From: CAYVXE01 sp964455375
GTDB taxonomy: Bacteria > Zhuqueibacterota > Zhuqueibacteria > Oceanimicrobiales > Oceanimicrobiaceae
Reading direction: 5' to 3'
Assembly (NCBI GenBank): GCA_964455375.1
Contig: CAYVXE010000041.1
Location: 1 to 32,918 of the forward strand
DNA length: 32,918 bases
Position 1 is the stretch's first letter, and each line of letters opens with the position of its first letter. Positions 1-7,636 of the stretch are shown here, piece by piece. Made by a program: the position numbers and the translations under genes. The notes below the pieces were generated by a model that was not told the DNA's origin, made no database searches, and was given only the letters and a program-made list of their open reading frames with translations.

Positions 1-45
1 CTGTGTCGAGGTGCCATTGACGCAGTCAATGGACTCCAAAACTGA

Positions 46-204
46 AGCTGTAATTGCCATACTTTTGTGTTGCAAGACTGGGTTGCTGAGAGCAATTTTG
101 CTGAACCGGGGTTGAATCGTGACCTGCAGTGGCGTAATGCGGACCCTCTTACGGAAGGTTTGCGTTTGAATATATTTGAAGAGCCTGTAAATAATTTTGT
201 GTAA
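46..204 (+). CDS. Possible C-terminal fragment of an unrecognised protein
   Basis: Frame 1 is open from 46 to a TAA at 202-204. Its translation looks protein-like, with mixed polar and aromatic residues and the ending LRLNIFEEPVNNFV. In the same frame the codons before 43 also read plausibly, but a TGA sits at 43-45. This is therefore either the tail of a gene that enters the window in another frame, or a decayed gene with an in-frame stop. No start codon or ribosome site is visible. I do not recognise a family. Confidence is low because open runs of about 50 codons occur by chance. Confidence 0.25.
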   Translation, partial: SCNCHTFVLQDWVAESNFAEPGLNRDLQWRNADPLTEGLRLNIFEEPVNNFV

Positions 205-539
205 ATTGATTTATTCACAGTTCCTACATTTCATCATCACCCCCCATATGTCCGATAGGTTTTTTATACCCCATCGAAGTCTATTTTTGAGAAAAGTTGA
301 AATACGTATAATATGTAAATAATACTGACATGTTCACGGTGGGTAAACCTCCGAAAGGCAGGCAACATACAGGCGATAGCTTCGTTTCCTGGAACAGATG
401 CTCTATTTGTTTGCGAAGAGATACTTTACTATGTACCACAGTCATATAAATCACAAAACTGTTGTAGATTCGATACCCCTTTTTTTACGTTATATTTACG
501 TTAAAATCTGTCAAAAGGTGGGTAAATATGAGAATATAC
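205..539. other. Non-coding stretch with a small structured RNA-like segment
   Basis: No convincing gene lies here. A short open frame at 398-589 is rejected because it runs through a terminator hairpin. At 334-398 (+) there is a structured-looking segment: CACG, then GGGTAAACC, then a stem of CCTCC (348-352) closed by a GAAA tetraloop (353-356) and GGCAGG (357-362), then a second possible stem CAGG/CCTG. The GGNAAACC plus GAAA-capped hairpin order recalls class I cyclic-di-GMP (GEMM) riboswitches. However, the conserved strand after the hairpin is not present in its usual form and no gene follows directly on this strand. Confidence 0.25.
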
Positions 540-585
540 AAACAAAAGAAGCTCTCAATTTCTTGGGAGCTTCTTATTGTTTTTA
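540..585 (-). terminator. Rho-independent terminator of the tRNA gene
   Basis: An 11-bp stem, AAGAAGCTCTC (546-556) against GGGAGCTTCTT (565-575), has one mismatch and an 8-nt loop. Read on the minus strand it is followed by a T-rich run. It begins about 25 nt after the end of the initiator tRNA and ends that transcript. A T-rich run on the plus side means it could also work in the other direction. Confidence 0.75.
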
Positions 586-600
586 TTAAATCTACCGTAG

Positions 601-674
601 TAGCGGGGGAAGGATTCGAACCTCCGACCTTTGGGTTATGAGCCCAACGAGCTGCCAGACTGCTCCACCCCGCG
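601..674 (-). tRNA. Initiator tRNA-fMet (anticodon CAT)
   Basis: The minus strand folds into a complete 74-nt cloverleaf. The acceptor arm starts CGCGGGG and ends CCCCGCT plus discriminator A, the anticodon loop is CTCATAA, and the T-arm contains GGTTCGAATCC. Two features mark it as the initiator rather than elongator tRNA-Met: the first acceptor pair is a mismatch (C1 against T72), and the anticodon stem has three consecutive G:C pairs (GGG/CCC). The CCA end is not encoded; the bases that follow read CTA. The gene stands alone with its own promoter (688-715) and terminator (540-585). Confidence 0.95.
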
Positions 675-687
675 ATGTCAGCAACAT

Positions 688-715
688 AATTTAAAAAAAT
701 TATATCGAATGTCAA
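688..715 (-). promoter_or_regulatory. Promoter of initiator tRNA
   Basis: On the minus strand a perfect TTGACA (710-715 on plus, as TGTCAA) is followed 16 nt later by TAAATT (688-693). The -10 box ends 13 nt before the tRNA 5' end, the spacing expected for a stable-RNA gene with a short leader. Confidence 0.6.
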
Positions 716-861
716 GTCTTTTCTATCATTCAGAAATAAAACAAGAAATTAAATTGCTAAAGTTTCCGTCAAGAAAAATCGACCAACCGCCGATAATTAA
801 ATTAACCTCGCGAAGTCAGGTGTTAACAAAATATAATAAATTTTAACCATTGGAGTCCAGG

Positions 862-1332
862 ATGGAAAATGTATTAATTGTTGACGATGAAGAAGATATT
901 GTCAATCTAATGTCTGAAACTCTGGATCACTGGGGATATCATCCGGTCACTGCCATGGACGGCGAGGAAGCATTGGAGAAATTTCATGACACTCCAATTG
1001 ATTTGATCATTACTGATCTGAAATTACCCAAAATGGATGGGGTAGAATTACTGAATAAAGTGAAAGACGAGGATGAATCCACAGAAGTGATTCTGTTTAC
1101 CGGTTACCCGGAAGTCAACTCTGCCATCGATGCCATGAAAAACGGTGCTTACGATTATCTGGTAAAACCGGTGGATCTTTCAGAGCTCAAATTGAAAGTC
1201 GACCGTGCAATTGAACGGAAAAACATGGGTAAATCCATCTCCACATTGAAAGGTATGAATATCGCAATGATGGTGTCTATTCCGTTTTGGCTGATCCTCG
1301 GGATCATTTTAACGTATCTGATCAAAATGTAA
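862..1332 (+). CDS. Receiver-domain protein with C-terminal membrane anchor
   Basis: This 156-residue protein is a CheY-like receiver domain. Residues 1-120 carry the acidic pair D8/D9, the phosphoacceptor D52 (in IITDLK), the switch T80 and the conserved K102 (LVKPVD). There is no DNA-binding or enzymatic output domain. After a short linker, residues 133-154 form one strongly hydrophobic helix (containing WLILGIILTYLI) that should anchor the domain to the inner membrane. The ATG at 862 was chosen because GGAG precedes it by 6 nt; a TTG at 850 in the same frame has no such site. No histidine kinase is adjacent. TATAAT occurs at 832-837 without a good -35 box. A phosphorelay or phosphate-sink role at the membrane is inference. 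Confidence 0.85.
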   Translation: MENVLIVDDEEDIVNLMSETLDHWGYHPVTAMDGEEALEKFHDTPIDLIITDLKLPKMDGVELLNKVKDEDESTEVILFTGYPEVNSAIDAMKNGAYDYLVKPVDLSELKLKVDRAIERKNMGKSISTLKGMNIAMMVSIPFWLILGIILTYLIKM

Positions 1333-1350
1333 TTCGGTACTAAAAATACA

Positions 1351-1394
1351 AAAAAGGGGTAAAATGACATTTTATGATTTTATCCCTTTTTTTA
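1351..1394 (+). terminator. Terminator after the receiver gene, probably two-way
   Basis: The arms AAAAAGGGGTAAAAT and ATTTTATCCCTTTTTTT form a long stem about 20 nt after the receiver stop codon, with a run of seven T at the plus-strand exit. The A run on the other side gives a T-rich exit on the minus strand too, so it may also stop the convergent rhomboid operon. Confidence 0.8.
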
Positions 1395-1512
1395 TGCAGA
1401 AACTGTCTTATTTTTTCTGGTAACAAATCCGCCTGAATCCATTGCATCCATCAAATCTGTATCCAATACATTTGCAGCTTCGCTGCACCGAATTATGAAC
1501 CGATTTCTGAAT

Positions 1513-2181
1513 TCATCTTATTTCAAAATCCCACTGGCTTTTTTTCTTTTTTGCAAACACATGAACCAGGAGCATACCGGCAACAAAGCCGCCGATATGA
1601 GCCCAGAATGCTACACCACCGCTGTCAGATTGCTGCACCCCCGAAACAACAAATCCACTAAACAACTGCAACAAAAACCAAAATCCCAGAACAAATAATG
1701 CCGGAATTTGTTTGAAAATGATGAACCAAAATAGCGGTATCAGAACCAACACTTTTGCTCTTGGAAATTTCACCACATAAGCGCCAAGCACTCCGGCTAT
1801 AGCGCCACTTGCACCCACCATCGGAACTTGAGACGAGCCACTCATAATAATGTGCGTAAATGCGGCGATGAGTCCGCACAAGACATAAAAAGCCAAAAAT
1901 TTGCCACGCCCCATAATATTTTCAACATTATCGCCAAATATCCATAGATACAGCATGTTTCCGCCCACATGGAGAAAACCACCATGTAAAAACATCGAGG
2001 TGAATAAGGTGGGCAGAGCCTGACCGTGGAGGATATTCATTGGAATCGCTCCAAATCGCAAAACAAATGTTTGCACCCCAAATTTGATCTCAAAATAAAA
2101 GACCAGAATATTTATGACGATCAAACCAATTGTAACAACGGGTGTTTTTGATCGGGGATTGTCGTCTTTTAAAGGAATCAT
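1513..2181 (-). CDS. Rhomboid family intramembrane serine protease
   Basis: This 222-residue integral membrane protein cleaves transmembrane segments of substrate proteins within the membrane. The catalytic dyad is visible: Ser125 in GASGAIAG and His195 in WAHIGGF. The upstream rhomboid signature HVGGNMLYLWIFGDN (residues 71-85) supplies the His and Asn of the oxyanion region. Six hydrophobic segments can be traced, and the C-terminus is short and basic (AKKKK). There is no cytosolic or extra domain, as in minimal GlpG-like forms. It is the last gene of a three-gene unit, 6 bp after the M23 peptidase stop. The ribosome site is weak, so translation may depend on coupling. Substrates are unknown. 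Confidence 0.93.
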   Translation of the reverse strand: MIPLKDDNPRSKTPVVTIGLIVINILVFYFEIKFGVQTFVLRFGAIPMNILHGQALPTLFTSMFLHGGFLHVGGNMLYLWIFGDNVENIMGRGKFLAFYVLCGLIAAFTHIIMSGSSQVPMVGASGAIAGVLGAYVVKFPRAKVLVLIPLFWFIIFKQIPALFVLGFWFLLQLFSGFVVSGVQQSDSGGVAFWAHIGGFVAGMLLVHVFAKKKKSQWDFEIR

Positions 2182-2187
2182 GGGCAG

Positions 2188-4596
2188 TTAATTAACCGTA
2201 AAGACCGAACGTTCTGAAGCGCTGTTTTTTACCTTGTCCCGAACGATGACCTTCAATTCATGTGGCCCGGGTTTTAATCGGTTCTGCACCTGGTAGGTCA
2301 CACGATTTCGTTCCGGGTCATACTCGGAAATCAATTTTCTGCCGTCCAACCAGAGTTCCACATCATTTTCACTGCCGATGCCGGAGAGTTTATCGCGTAT
2401 ATGTGCTGACAAAACAGGACGCCGGCTATTTATCTTTTGACTGTTGCGAGGATAAAGGTTTGTAATCGACGGCGGCTCATCATCCCGTATCAATGCAAAT
2501 TTCTCAAAACTCAGCACTTTAGCCGACATTGCCCTGTCCGTTTCATTATATTGATTGTCAATAAAAATCCATTTCCCTCTTTTGGTTTGGTAATATACGC
2601 CTAATTGGGACGGGTTTTCCTCTGTTTCGGAAAGGTGCAATTTTACGTAAGCGCCTTTATTCAACAGGACATCCTGCGGTTCTACCGAATAGATTAAACC
2701 GGCAAATTTCAAATTCTTTGCCGAATTCATCTTGTCAACGACGATTTTACCATAAAATGGATCATATAAAGAAGTAGACCGGAACTTGAGCTGCAAACGA
2801 CCATCATCAGAAATCAACTTGGCCTTTGTTCCCGGTCTGATGGGTGTGGCGATAAATTGATGCAAGACAGTGTTCGTTCGTCCGTTTATGTCTATATATG
2901 TACACTTCAGTAAATGGAATTTTCCCTGTAAAGTCTTCAGCGGAAATTCACCAATATAGGTTTTTAAATCGATTTGGTGCAGTATAATTCGCAGTGAATC
3001 GTTTTTCCCCGTGTAAAGTTTCAAGCGGGGAACGTTTTTTAAATAAAAATCTGTGTTAATTTTCAGGCGGGCGTAATCACGATAATAATCAATCGCAAAA
3101 TCAAATGCAGTTTGGACGGCGGTTGTATCAGACATGGATTTAGATTCGATGAAAAAATATGGGTAAGACCTGGCGGAAAATTGGTCACTACCAATAAATT
3201 TCAGGAGATGTGGCTGTGCAGCAACTCTTGCAACAAACCGGGGATGTCCGGTAGCCCCGTCGTCATCCGGCATACCCTCACCGCCCTTTTCCGATTCAGG
3301 AGACATCGTTTCCAGGACTAATGGACGCCAACCGGCATTGGTAAAATAGTATGCTTCCAAATCTTCCACATCCCGCAGATCATACGCACGTGTGTCGGTA
3401 ACTACAATTCGTCCATTGTCCATTTTTTCGATTTGCGGCTCAATATCGTAGGCTGCCCCAACAATTATTTTCCCGGAAATTGTCGACGTGTTTGCAAAAT
3501 AATCCGCTACTTCAATTCGGAATTCATGTTCTCCGGGAAACAACGTTCCACTTACAGAATTTGTTTTTCGTCCAGACTTATTCTCACCGGTCTTTGCAGA
3601 CAGACGTGGCTGAGAACTTAAAGGCGAACAGCGCAGCACGCCTGCCCAGATTTTATCAGGTTTGTAAATTGTTCTCGTATTGTGTTTATCTTTGTACAAT
3701 TTGTAAAATCGGCCATAATTTCGCCTGCCCAGTAGATAGTCCCGCTCCAATTCAACCATCGGGTTCTTGCTGAAAGACATTCGATCGTACGCATATTGAA
3801 ATCGCAAAACGTCATCTACGTAAAGCTTTAAACTGTACACGCCGTATCGACCTGACGAATTCACGCCTTTATCGAAACAGGAAACCCCCAACCCGACATC
3901 TCCCCAAACGGTAACCGGTTTTTCCACAATATAGCTGCCTGCTTTCAGCCGGGTTGGCTCCACAATTAAAGGCTGAAAATCTCCATTCACCTGCGAGCCC
4001 AGGTCCAGCGGACTGACACTGATTTTGCGAACAACAGGACTCAGATTGTCAGGCAGAATGTACCCCTTGGAAAGAGGATTCACCGGATTACTATTTGCGT
4101 CACGAATTTCAAAATGCAGATGCGGCGCCCCGATTCCCGTTTGCCCCGTGTAAGCGATAACCTCTCCCTGTTCTACGGGTAATTGCCAACGTTTCAGATA
4201 CATATTCACACGATATCTTCCACTGCGTTGCTGTTTTGCCGCAACAACTTTCTGTATTCTGGAATTAAACTTCAACAAATGAGCAAAAACAGCCGTTTCA
4301 CCTGTGTCCAGTTTCACATAAAGAACTTTGCCATATCCATACGGGGAAACACCGATGCGCCAAACGTAACCCGGACGTACTGCAAACACTTTGTAGCCGG
4401 TCTTACCCCAGGTGCGAATATCGACGCCGGCATGAAACCGGCGGGCACGATACTCCCCGAACGACGACGTTAAATACTTGCTCGCATCCGTGGGCCATAA
4501 ATATTTTTCCGAGGGAGGATTTTGCGGCCGGGCAAAAAGTTGAGAAAGAAGACTAAAACAAATCACTGCTGTAGATAAAATTCGGTTCAATTTCAT
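2188..4596 (-). CDS. Exported M23 (LytM-type) metallopeptidase with long Ig-like C-terminal region
   Basis: This 802-residue protein starts with a signal peptide (residues 1 to about 22, ending LLSQLFA). An M23 domain follows at about 35-175. Its zinc ligands are visible: H55 and D59 in RFHAGVD, and HLH at 159-161 (H161 the third ligand), with H106 in FAHL as the further active-site His. The catalytic set is intact, so it should cut peptidoglycan cross-links or another glycine-rich peptide. The remaining 600 or so residues are beta-rich; the last 100 resemble an Ig-like fold (DDEPPSITNLYP to the end) as seen in secreted proteins. The family is usually 250-500 residues, so the extension is large. 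It sits 8 bp after the phosphodiesterase and 6 bp before rhomboid, in one operon. Confidence 0.9.
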   Translation of the reverse strand: MKLNRILSTAVICFSLLSQLFARPQNPPSEKYLWPTDASKYLTSSFGEYRARRFHAGVDIRTWGKTGYKVFAVRPGYVWRIGVSPYGYGKVLYVKLDTGETAVFAHLLKFNSRIQKVVAAKQQRSGRYRVNMYLKRWQLPVEQGEVIAYTGQTGIGAPHLHFEIRDANSNPVNPLSKGYILPDNLSPVVRKISVSPLDLGSQVNGDFQPLIVEPTRLKAGSYIVEKPVTVWGDVGLGVSCFDKGVNSSGRYGVYSLKLYVDDVLRFQYAYDRMSFSKNPMVELERDYLLGRRNYGRFYKLYKDKHNTRTIYKPDKIWAGVLRCSPLSSQPRLSAKTGENKSGRKTNSVSGTLFPGEHEFRIEVADYFANTSTISGKIIVGAAYDIEPQIEKMDNGRIVVTDTRAYDLRDVEDLEAYYFTNAGWRPLVLETMSPESEKGGEGMPDDDGATGHPRFVARVAAQPHLLKFIGSDQFSARSYPYFFIESKSMSDTTAVQTAFDFAIDYYRDYARLKINTDFYLKNVPRLKLYTGKNDSLRIILHQIDLKTYIGEFPLKTLQGKFHLLKCTYIDINGRTNTVLHQFIATPIRPGTKAKLISDDGRLQLKFRSTSLYDPFYGKIVVDKMNSAKNLKFAGLIYSVEPQDVLLNKGAYVKLHLSETEENPSQLGVYYQTKRGKWIFIDNQYNETDRAMSAKVLSFEKFALIRDDEPPSITNLYPRNSQKINSRRPVLSAHIRDKLSGIGSENDVELWLDGRKLISEYDPERNRVTYQVQNRLKPGPHELKVIVRDKVKNSASERSVFTVN

Positions 4597-4604
4597 ATTA
4601 AATC

Positions 4605-5348
4605 TTACGTTAGAGGTTTCAGTAAATCCGGTCGATCGCTTATGATGCCGTTTACGTTTAAGTTTATTAAAGATTGCATGTCAGATTTTTCATTGACCGT
4701 CCATATCATACTGTAAAATCCGAACTCGTGCATTTTTTTGAGAAGCGCTTCTCTGGCAAGAGATTTTTCCAGGTGAATCGCTTTCGCTCCCGTGAGTTTC
4801 GACAGGAAAATTTCCGTGTTTTTTATTTTGATTTTTTTATCGATTAAGTATCCGGTTAAAAGGGTCGCATCGATTTTTTTCATTCTCCGCACCACCAGCG
4901 GGTTGAACGATGAAATAATGACCTCGCGTTCCACACCACAACGATAGAGAAGATCCACCAATTTTTCTTCAATGTTGCTTCCCGGCAGTCCGTTGGTTTT
5001 GATTTCAATGTTTAAAAACATCTTGCCTTTCGTCAACCCAATCACCTCTTCCAGTGTAGGAATTTGCTCTCGAGTTTCCTGTTTCTGAAACAGCAATCTT
5101 TGCCGTTTTAATTCAGAAAGCCTTCTGTTTTTGATAAATCCTTTTCCGGAGGTCATGCGCGACAAATAGGAATCATGGAAGACCACAATTTCACCCGACT
5201 TGCAGGTGCGTATATCCAACTCAATGCCGTCGACGCCTAACTCCATGGCATTTTTAAAAGCAGCCAGACTGTTTTCCGGGGCACTTTTGGTGAAACCGCG
5301 ATGAGCAAAATTTAGCGGTCGCTTATGAAATAACTCATTTGCATGCAT
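4605..5348 (-). CDS. Glycerophosphodiester phosphodiesterase
   Basis: This 247-residue protein hydrolyses deacylated phospholipids (glycerophosphodiesters) to glycerol-3-phosphate and an alcohol. The GDPD TIM-barrel signature is complete: H16-R17-G18 near the start, PENS at 24-27, the metal ligands E43 and D45 in GVDGIELDIR, and H58 in VVFHDS. The closing strand motif GIISDRP is near the C-terminus. There is no signal peptide, so it is probably cytoplasmic (UgpQ-like rather than periplasmic GlpQ). It is the first gene of the unit with the M23 peptidase and rhomboid. A 129-bp gap to the upstream glycosyltransferase leaves room for its own promoter, though I see no clear one. Confidence 0.93.
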   Translation of the reverse strand: MHANELFHKRPLNFAHRGFTKSAPENSLAAFKNAMELGVDGIELDIRTCKSGEIVVFHDSYLSRMTSGKGFIKNRRLSELKRQRLLFQKQETREQIPTLEEVIGLTKGKMFLNIEIKTNGLPGSNIEEKLVDLLYRCGVEREVIISSFNPLVVRRMKKIDATLLTGYLIDKKIKIKNTEIFLSKLTGAKAIHLEKSLAREALLKKMHEFGFYSMIWTVNEKSDMQSLINLNVNGIISDRPDLLKPLT

Positions 5349-5477
5349 AAATGTCCCATTTCTTGCATCGGTCAGACGACCGACTGATAAACGTACTAAA
5401 CAAAATCAGAACACTGAATTACACAGATACAAACGGAAAAGACAATTGGTCTTTCCACCATTTGCGCCAGCGCTCTT

Positions 5478-6764
5478 TCAGGAAATTGCTGTATCTAAAA
5501 TACTTGCCAACTTCCGTGTAAGGGTTTTTCGTTCAAATCTCTCCAATGTCTTTCCTTTAGATGAGTTTTGCGACATCCCCCATTCACCTTCGATTCTCGC
5601 CTCTAACAGATCAACGATTTTCGAAATATCTTTATGCCCGGCATGATCCACATCGGCAACATTTTTCAACAAGCGTACGCCCTCGACATTGGGACCGAGG
5701 GCAAGCACCGGTTTTTGTGCCGCCATATATTCAAATGTTTTTCCGGGGACAAAGTCATCGTTGGCCCAATCTGCAACGGGATAAAGCAAAAGGTGACTTT
5801 TCAGCAAAAAACCCACTGCCTCCGTGTGTGGACGATAGCCACAGAAAGTGACTAATTCCTTTAAACCGGCATCGGTAACGAACCTTTGCATCTGACCTTC
5901 CATATCCAGACCCACCAAACGAACCCCTAATTTCTTCCGTAAATCGGGTTGCGATTTAAGCAATTCCGACAATGCGGTGAAGAATCCCTGCAACGGTGCA
6001 ATGTTTGACATAGCCCCCGAATAGGTAATAGTAAAGACATCATCCTCGGATTGCGGTTTTTGTTCGGAAAAATCCTGCCGGTCAAACCCGTTGGTAATCG
6101 TATAAAATCGACCTCTGTTTTCTAAATCACATTGCTGCAGTTTCTCCGTTAACGGTGCAGAAACCGAAATCACCTGATCCGCCTGCTTCAGAATATGTTC
6201 TTCCAATAAATTATTTAAACGTCGGTGCAATTTTGTCGGCTCATACTGAAAATTTCCCGATGCCCATCCGTCCCTGAAATCCGCCACCCACGGTATTTTA
6301 TACATTTTATGCAGCAGACTTCCCGCCAAATGTACCGAATGCGGCGGAGATGTGGTCAGTAAACAGTCTATTTTCCCGGCCCGGATAATGTCCATTGCTG
6401 CTTTGTAGGCAAAAGGCTGCCACAACAACTTTGTGTCCGGCAGCAACATCCAGGACAATAATCGGTTGACTTTGTGAGTCCACGACGGTTCATTTGAATG
6501 AGCGACTTTCTGTCGTGGCGCCCTGACGTTCGAAAACAGCTCCAGTAAACGCTGCGGGTCAAGCGATCCGGTTCGACGAACCTGTGCATCTTTTACGTCC
6601 TCCAGAAGGGAGCGATCTTCCGCATAATAAAAAATATCCTTCACCGTCACCACAACGGGCTTCCAGCCAAACTCTGGCAAATATTTCACAAATTTTGCCA
6701 CCCTCTGCGTGCCCCCCATGCCCAATGGCGGAAAATAGTAAGCTAAAATTAATACTTTCTTCAC
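5478..6764 (-). CDS. GT4-family glycosyltransferase
   Basis: This 428-residue protein has the GT-B fold layout of family 4 retaining glycosyltransferases. The N-terminal acceptor domain opens with LILAYYFPPLGMGGTQR, the typical start with a glycine-rich turn. The C-terminal nucleotide-sugar domain carries VPGKTFEYMAAQKPVLAL with the Glu of the sugar-phosphate-binding motif. It should add one sugar to a lipid-linked glycan at the cytoplasmic face. It starts at GTG, and the GTGA overlaps the TGA stop of the epimerase gene, so translation is coupled. It is the last gene of the polysaccharide cassette. Donor and acceptor sugars cannot be read from the sequence. Confidence 0.92.
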   Translation of the reverse strand: MKKVLILAYYFPPLGMGGTQRVAKFVKYLPEFGWKPVVVTVKDIFYYAEDRSLLEDVKDAQVRRTGSLDPQRLLELFSNVRAPRQKVAHSNEPSWTHKVNRLLSWMLLPDTKLLWQPFAYKAAMDIIRAGKIDCLLTTSPPHSVHLAGSLLHKMYKIPWVADFRDGWASGNFQYEPTKLHRRLNNLLEEHILKQADQVISVSAPLTEKLQQCDLENRGRFYTITNGFDRQDFSEQKPQSEDDVFTITYSGAMSNIAPLQGFFTALSELLKSQPDLRKKLGVRLVGLDMEGQMQRFVTDAGLKELVTFCGYRPHTEAVGFLLKSHLLLYPVADWANDDFVPGKTFEYMAAQKPVLALGPNVEGVRLLKNVADVDHAGHKDISKIVDLLEARIEGEWGMSQNSSKGKTLERFERKTLTRKLASILDTAIS

Positions 6765-7636
6765 AATTTTAACCGTATTTTTTCAACCGTTTTCGACACC
6801 CCCCACCGCAGGCGGCAGGTAGGTCGTTTTAAATAGGTTTGCCATTTTTTTGCGGTTTTAAGAAAATACTGCTCCCCCGTCAACTCAGATAAAATCGTCA
6901 GCAACTGCACGTGAACCTTTATATACATGGGAGAGGCCAGGCGTCTGCTCGGATGCAGATCATACAAATTCCAGAATCCGGTATCATACAAATGCAGGTT
7001 GTTTTTCAACCCCGTCACCGCCAGATCAAATAATTCCACAGCCCGTTTTTCTCGAAACGTAGCGGCAAAATCATGAATACCGATCATAGCGAACATGTGC
7101 CCATTCAATACCTGTGATTGCGGCGTGGTTGGGAATTCTTCAAAACTGATACCGCCGTCCCGGAAATGGGTAACCACCCCCTGCTCATGAACCGGATGGT
7201 AAAAAACGTTCATGGCCTTTTCCGCACACTCAGTAATATTTGCATCGGTTAAATACGGCTGCATCCGCAGTAAAAAGGATATGGCGACACCCTGTGCCAT
7301 GCCTGAAATCCACGGTGCTATCGGCCCGTAAAAAGGCAACGTGAAATGATGCACCCAGGCAAGGCTGTCTTTTCCCCAGGGTTGTACATTTTTAAGCAGC
7401 CAGAGCGCATTGCTTTTAGCGATTTGCAAGTCAGCCTCTCTTCCGGTCTCGGCGTACTTTTGCAGTTGAAACAATCCAAACTGTGCAATTGTAATCGGGT
7501 AATAGTGCAATCCAATCTTTTTTGAGATTTCAGTCTGCGGCACCTGTTTATCATCAAGCGGGTATCGAAACGACTCCAGTCCCTCCCATGAAAAAGGGTA
7601 TTTTAAATCCAGACGAGGTTCTGATACTTTATTCAT
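6761..7636 (-). CDS. D-glucuronyl C5-epimerase family protein
   Basis: This protein of about 291 residues resembles the C-terminal catalytic domain of heparosan-type glucuronyl C5-epimerases, which convert D-glucuronate to L-iduronate within a polymer. Conserved patches in order are HYYPITIAQFGL, PWISGMAQGVAIS, EEFPTTPQSQVLNGHMFA, YDTGFWNLYDL with the Tyr residues, and YIKVHVQLL. It forms an alpha-helical (alpha/alpha) barrel. The beta-rich N-terminal part of animal enzymes is absent, and there is no signal peptide. ATG starts are possible at 7636 and 7645 and GTG at 7654; I use 7636, which overlaps the upstream gene by 8 bp. It lies between two glycosyltransferases, which fits editing of a uronate-containing glycan. 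Activity on a lipid-linked intermediate is inference. Confidence 0.85.
   Translation of the reverse strand: MNKVSEPRLDLKYPFSWEGLESFRYPLDDKQVPQTEISKKIGLHYYPITIAQFGLFQLQKYAETGREADLQIAKSNALWLLKNVQPWGKDSLAWVHHFTLPFYGPIAPWISGMAQGVAISFLLRMQPYLTDANITECAEKAMNVFYHPVHEQGVVTHFRDGGISFEEFPTTPQSQVLNGHMFAMIGIHDFAATFREKRAVELFDLAVTGLKNNLHLYDTGFWNLYDLHPSRRLASPMYIKVHVQLLTILSELTGEQYFLKTAKKWQTYLKRPTCRLRWGVSKTVEKIRLKL

Noticed and set aside
398..589. 63-codon open frame on plus
   Set aside because: It runs through the tRNA terminator hairpin, is dominated by AT-rich codons and has no ribosome site.
485..715. 76-codon open frame on minus
   Set aside because: It is the translation of the initiator tRNA and its flanks, a well-known false protein.
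1473..1487. TGCAGC-TTC-GCTGCA hairpin after the rhomboid gene
   Set aside because: It has no T run on either strand and is too short to call a terminator; the 1351-1394 stem is the better candidate.
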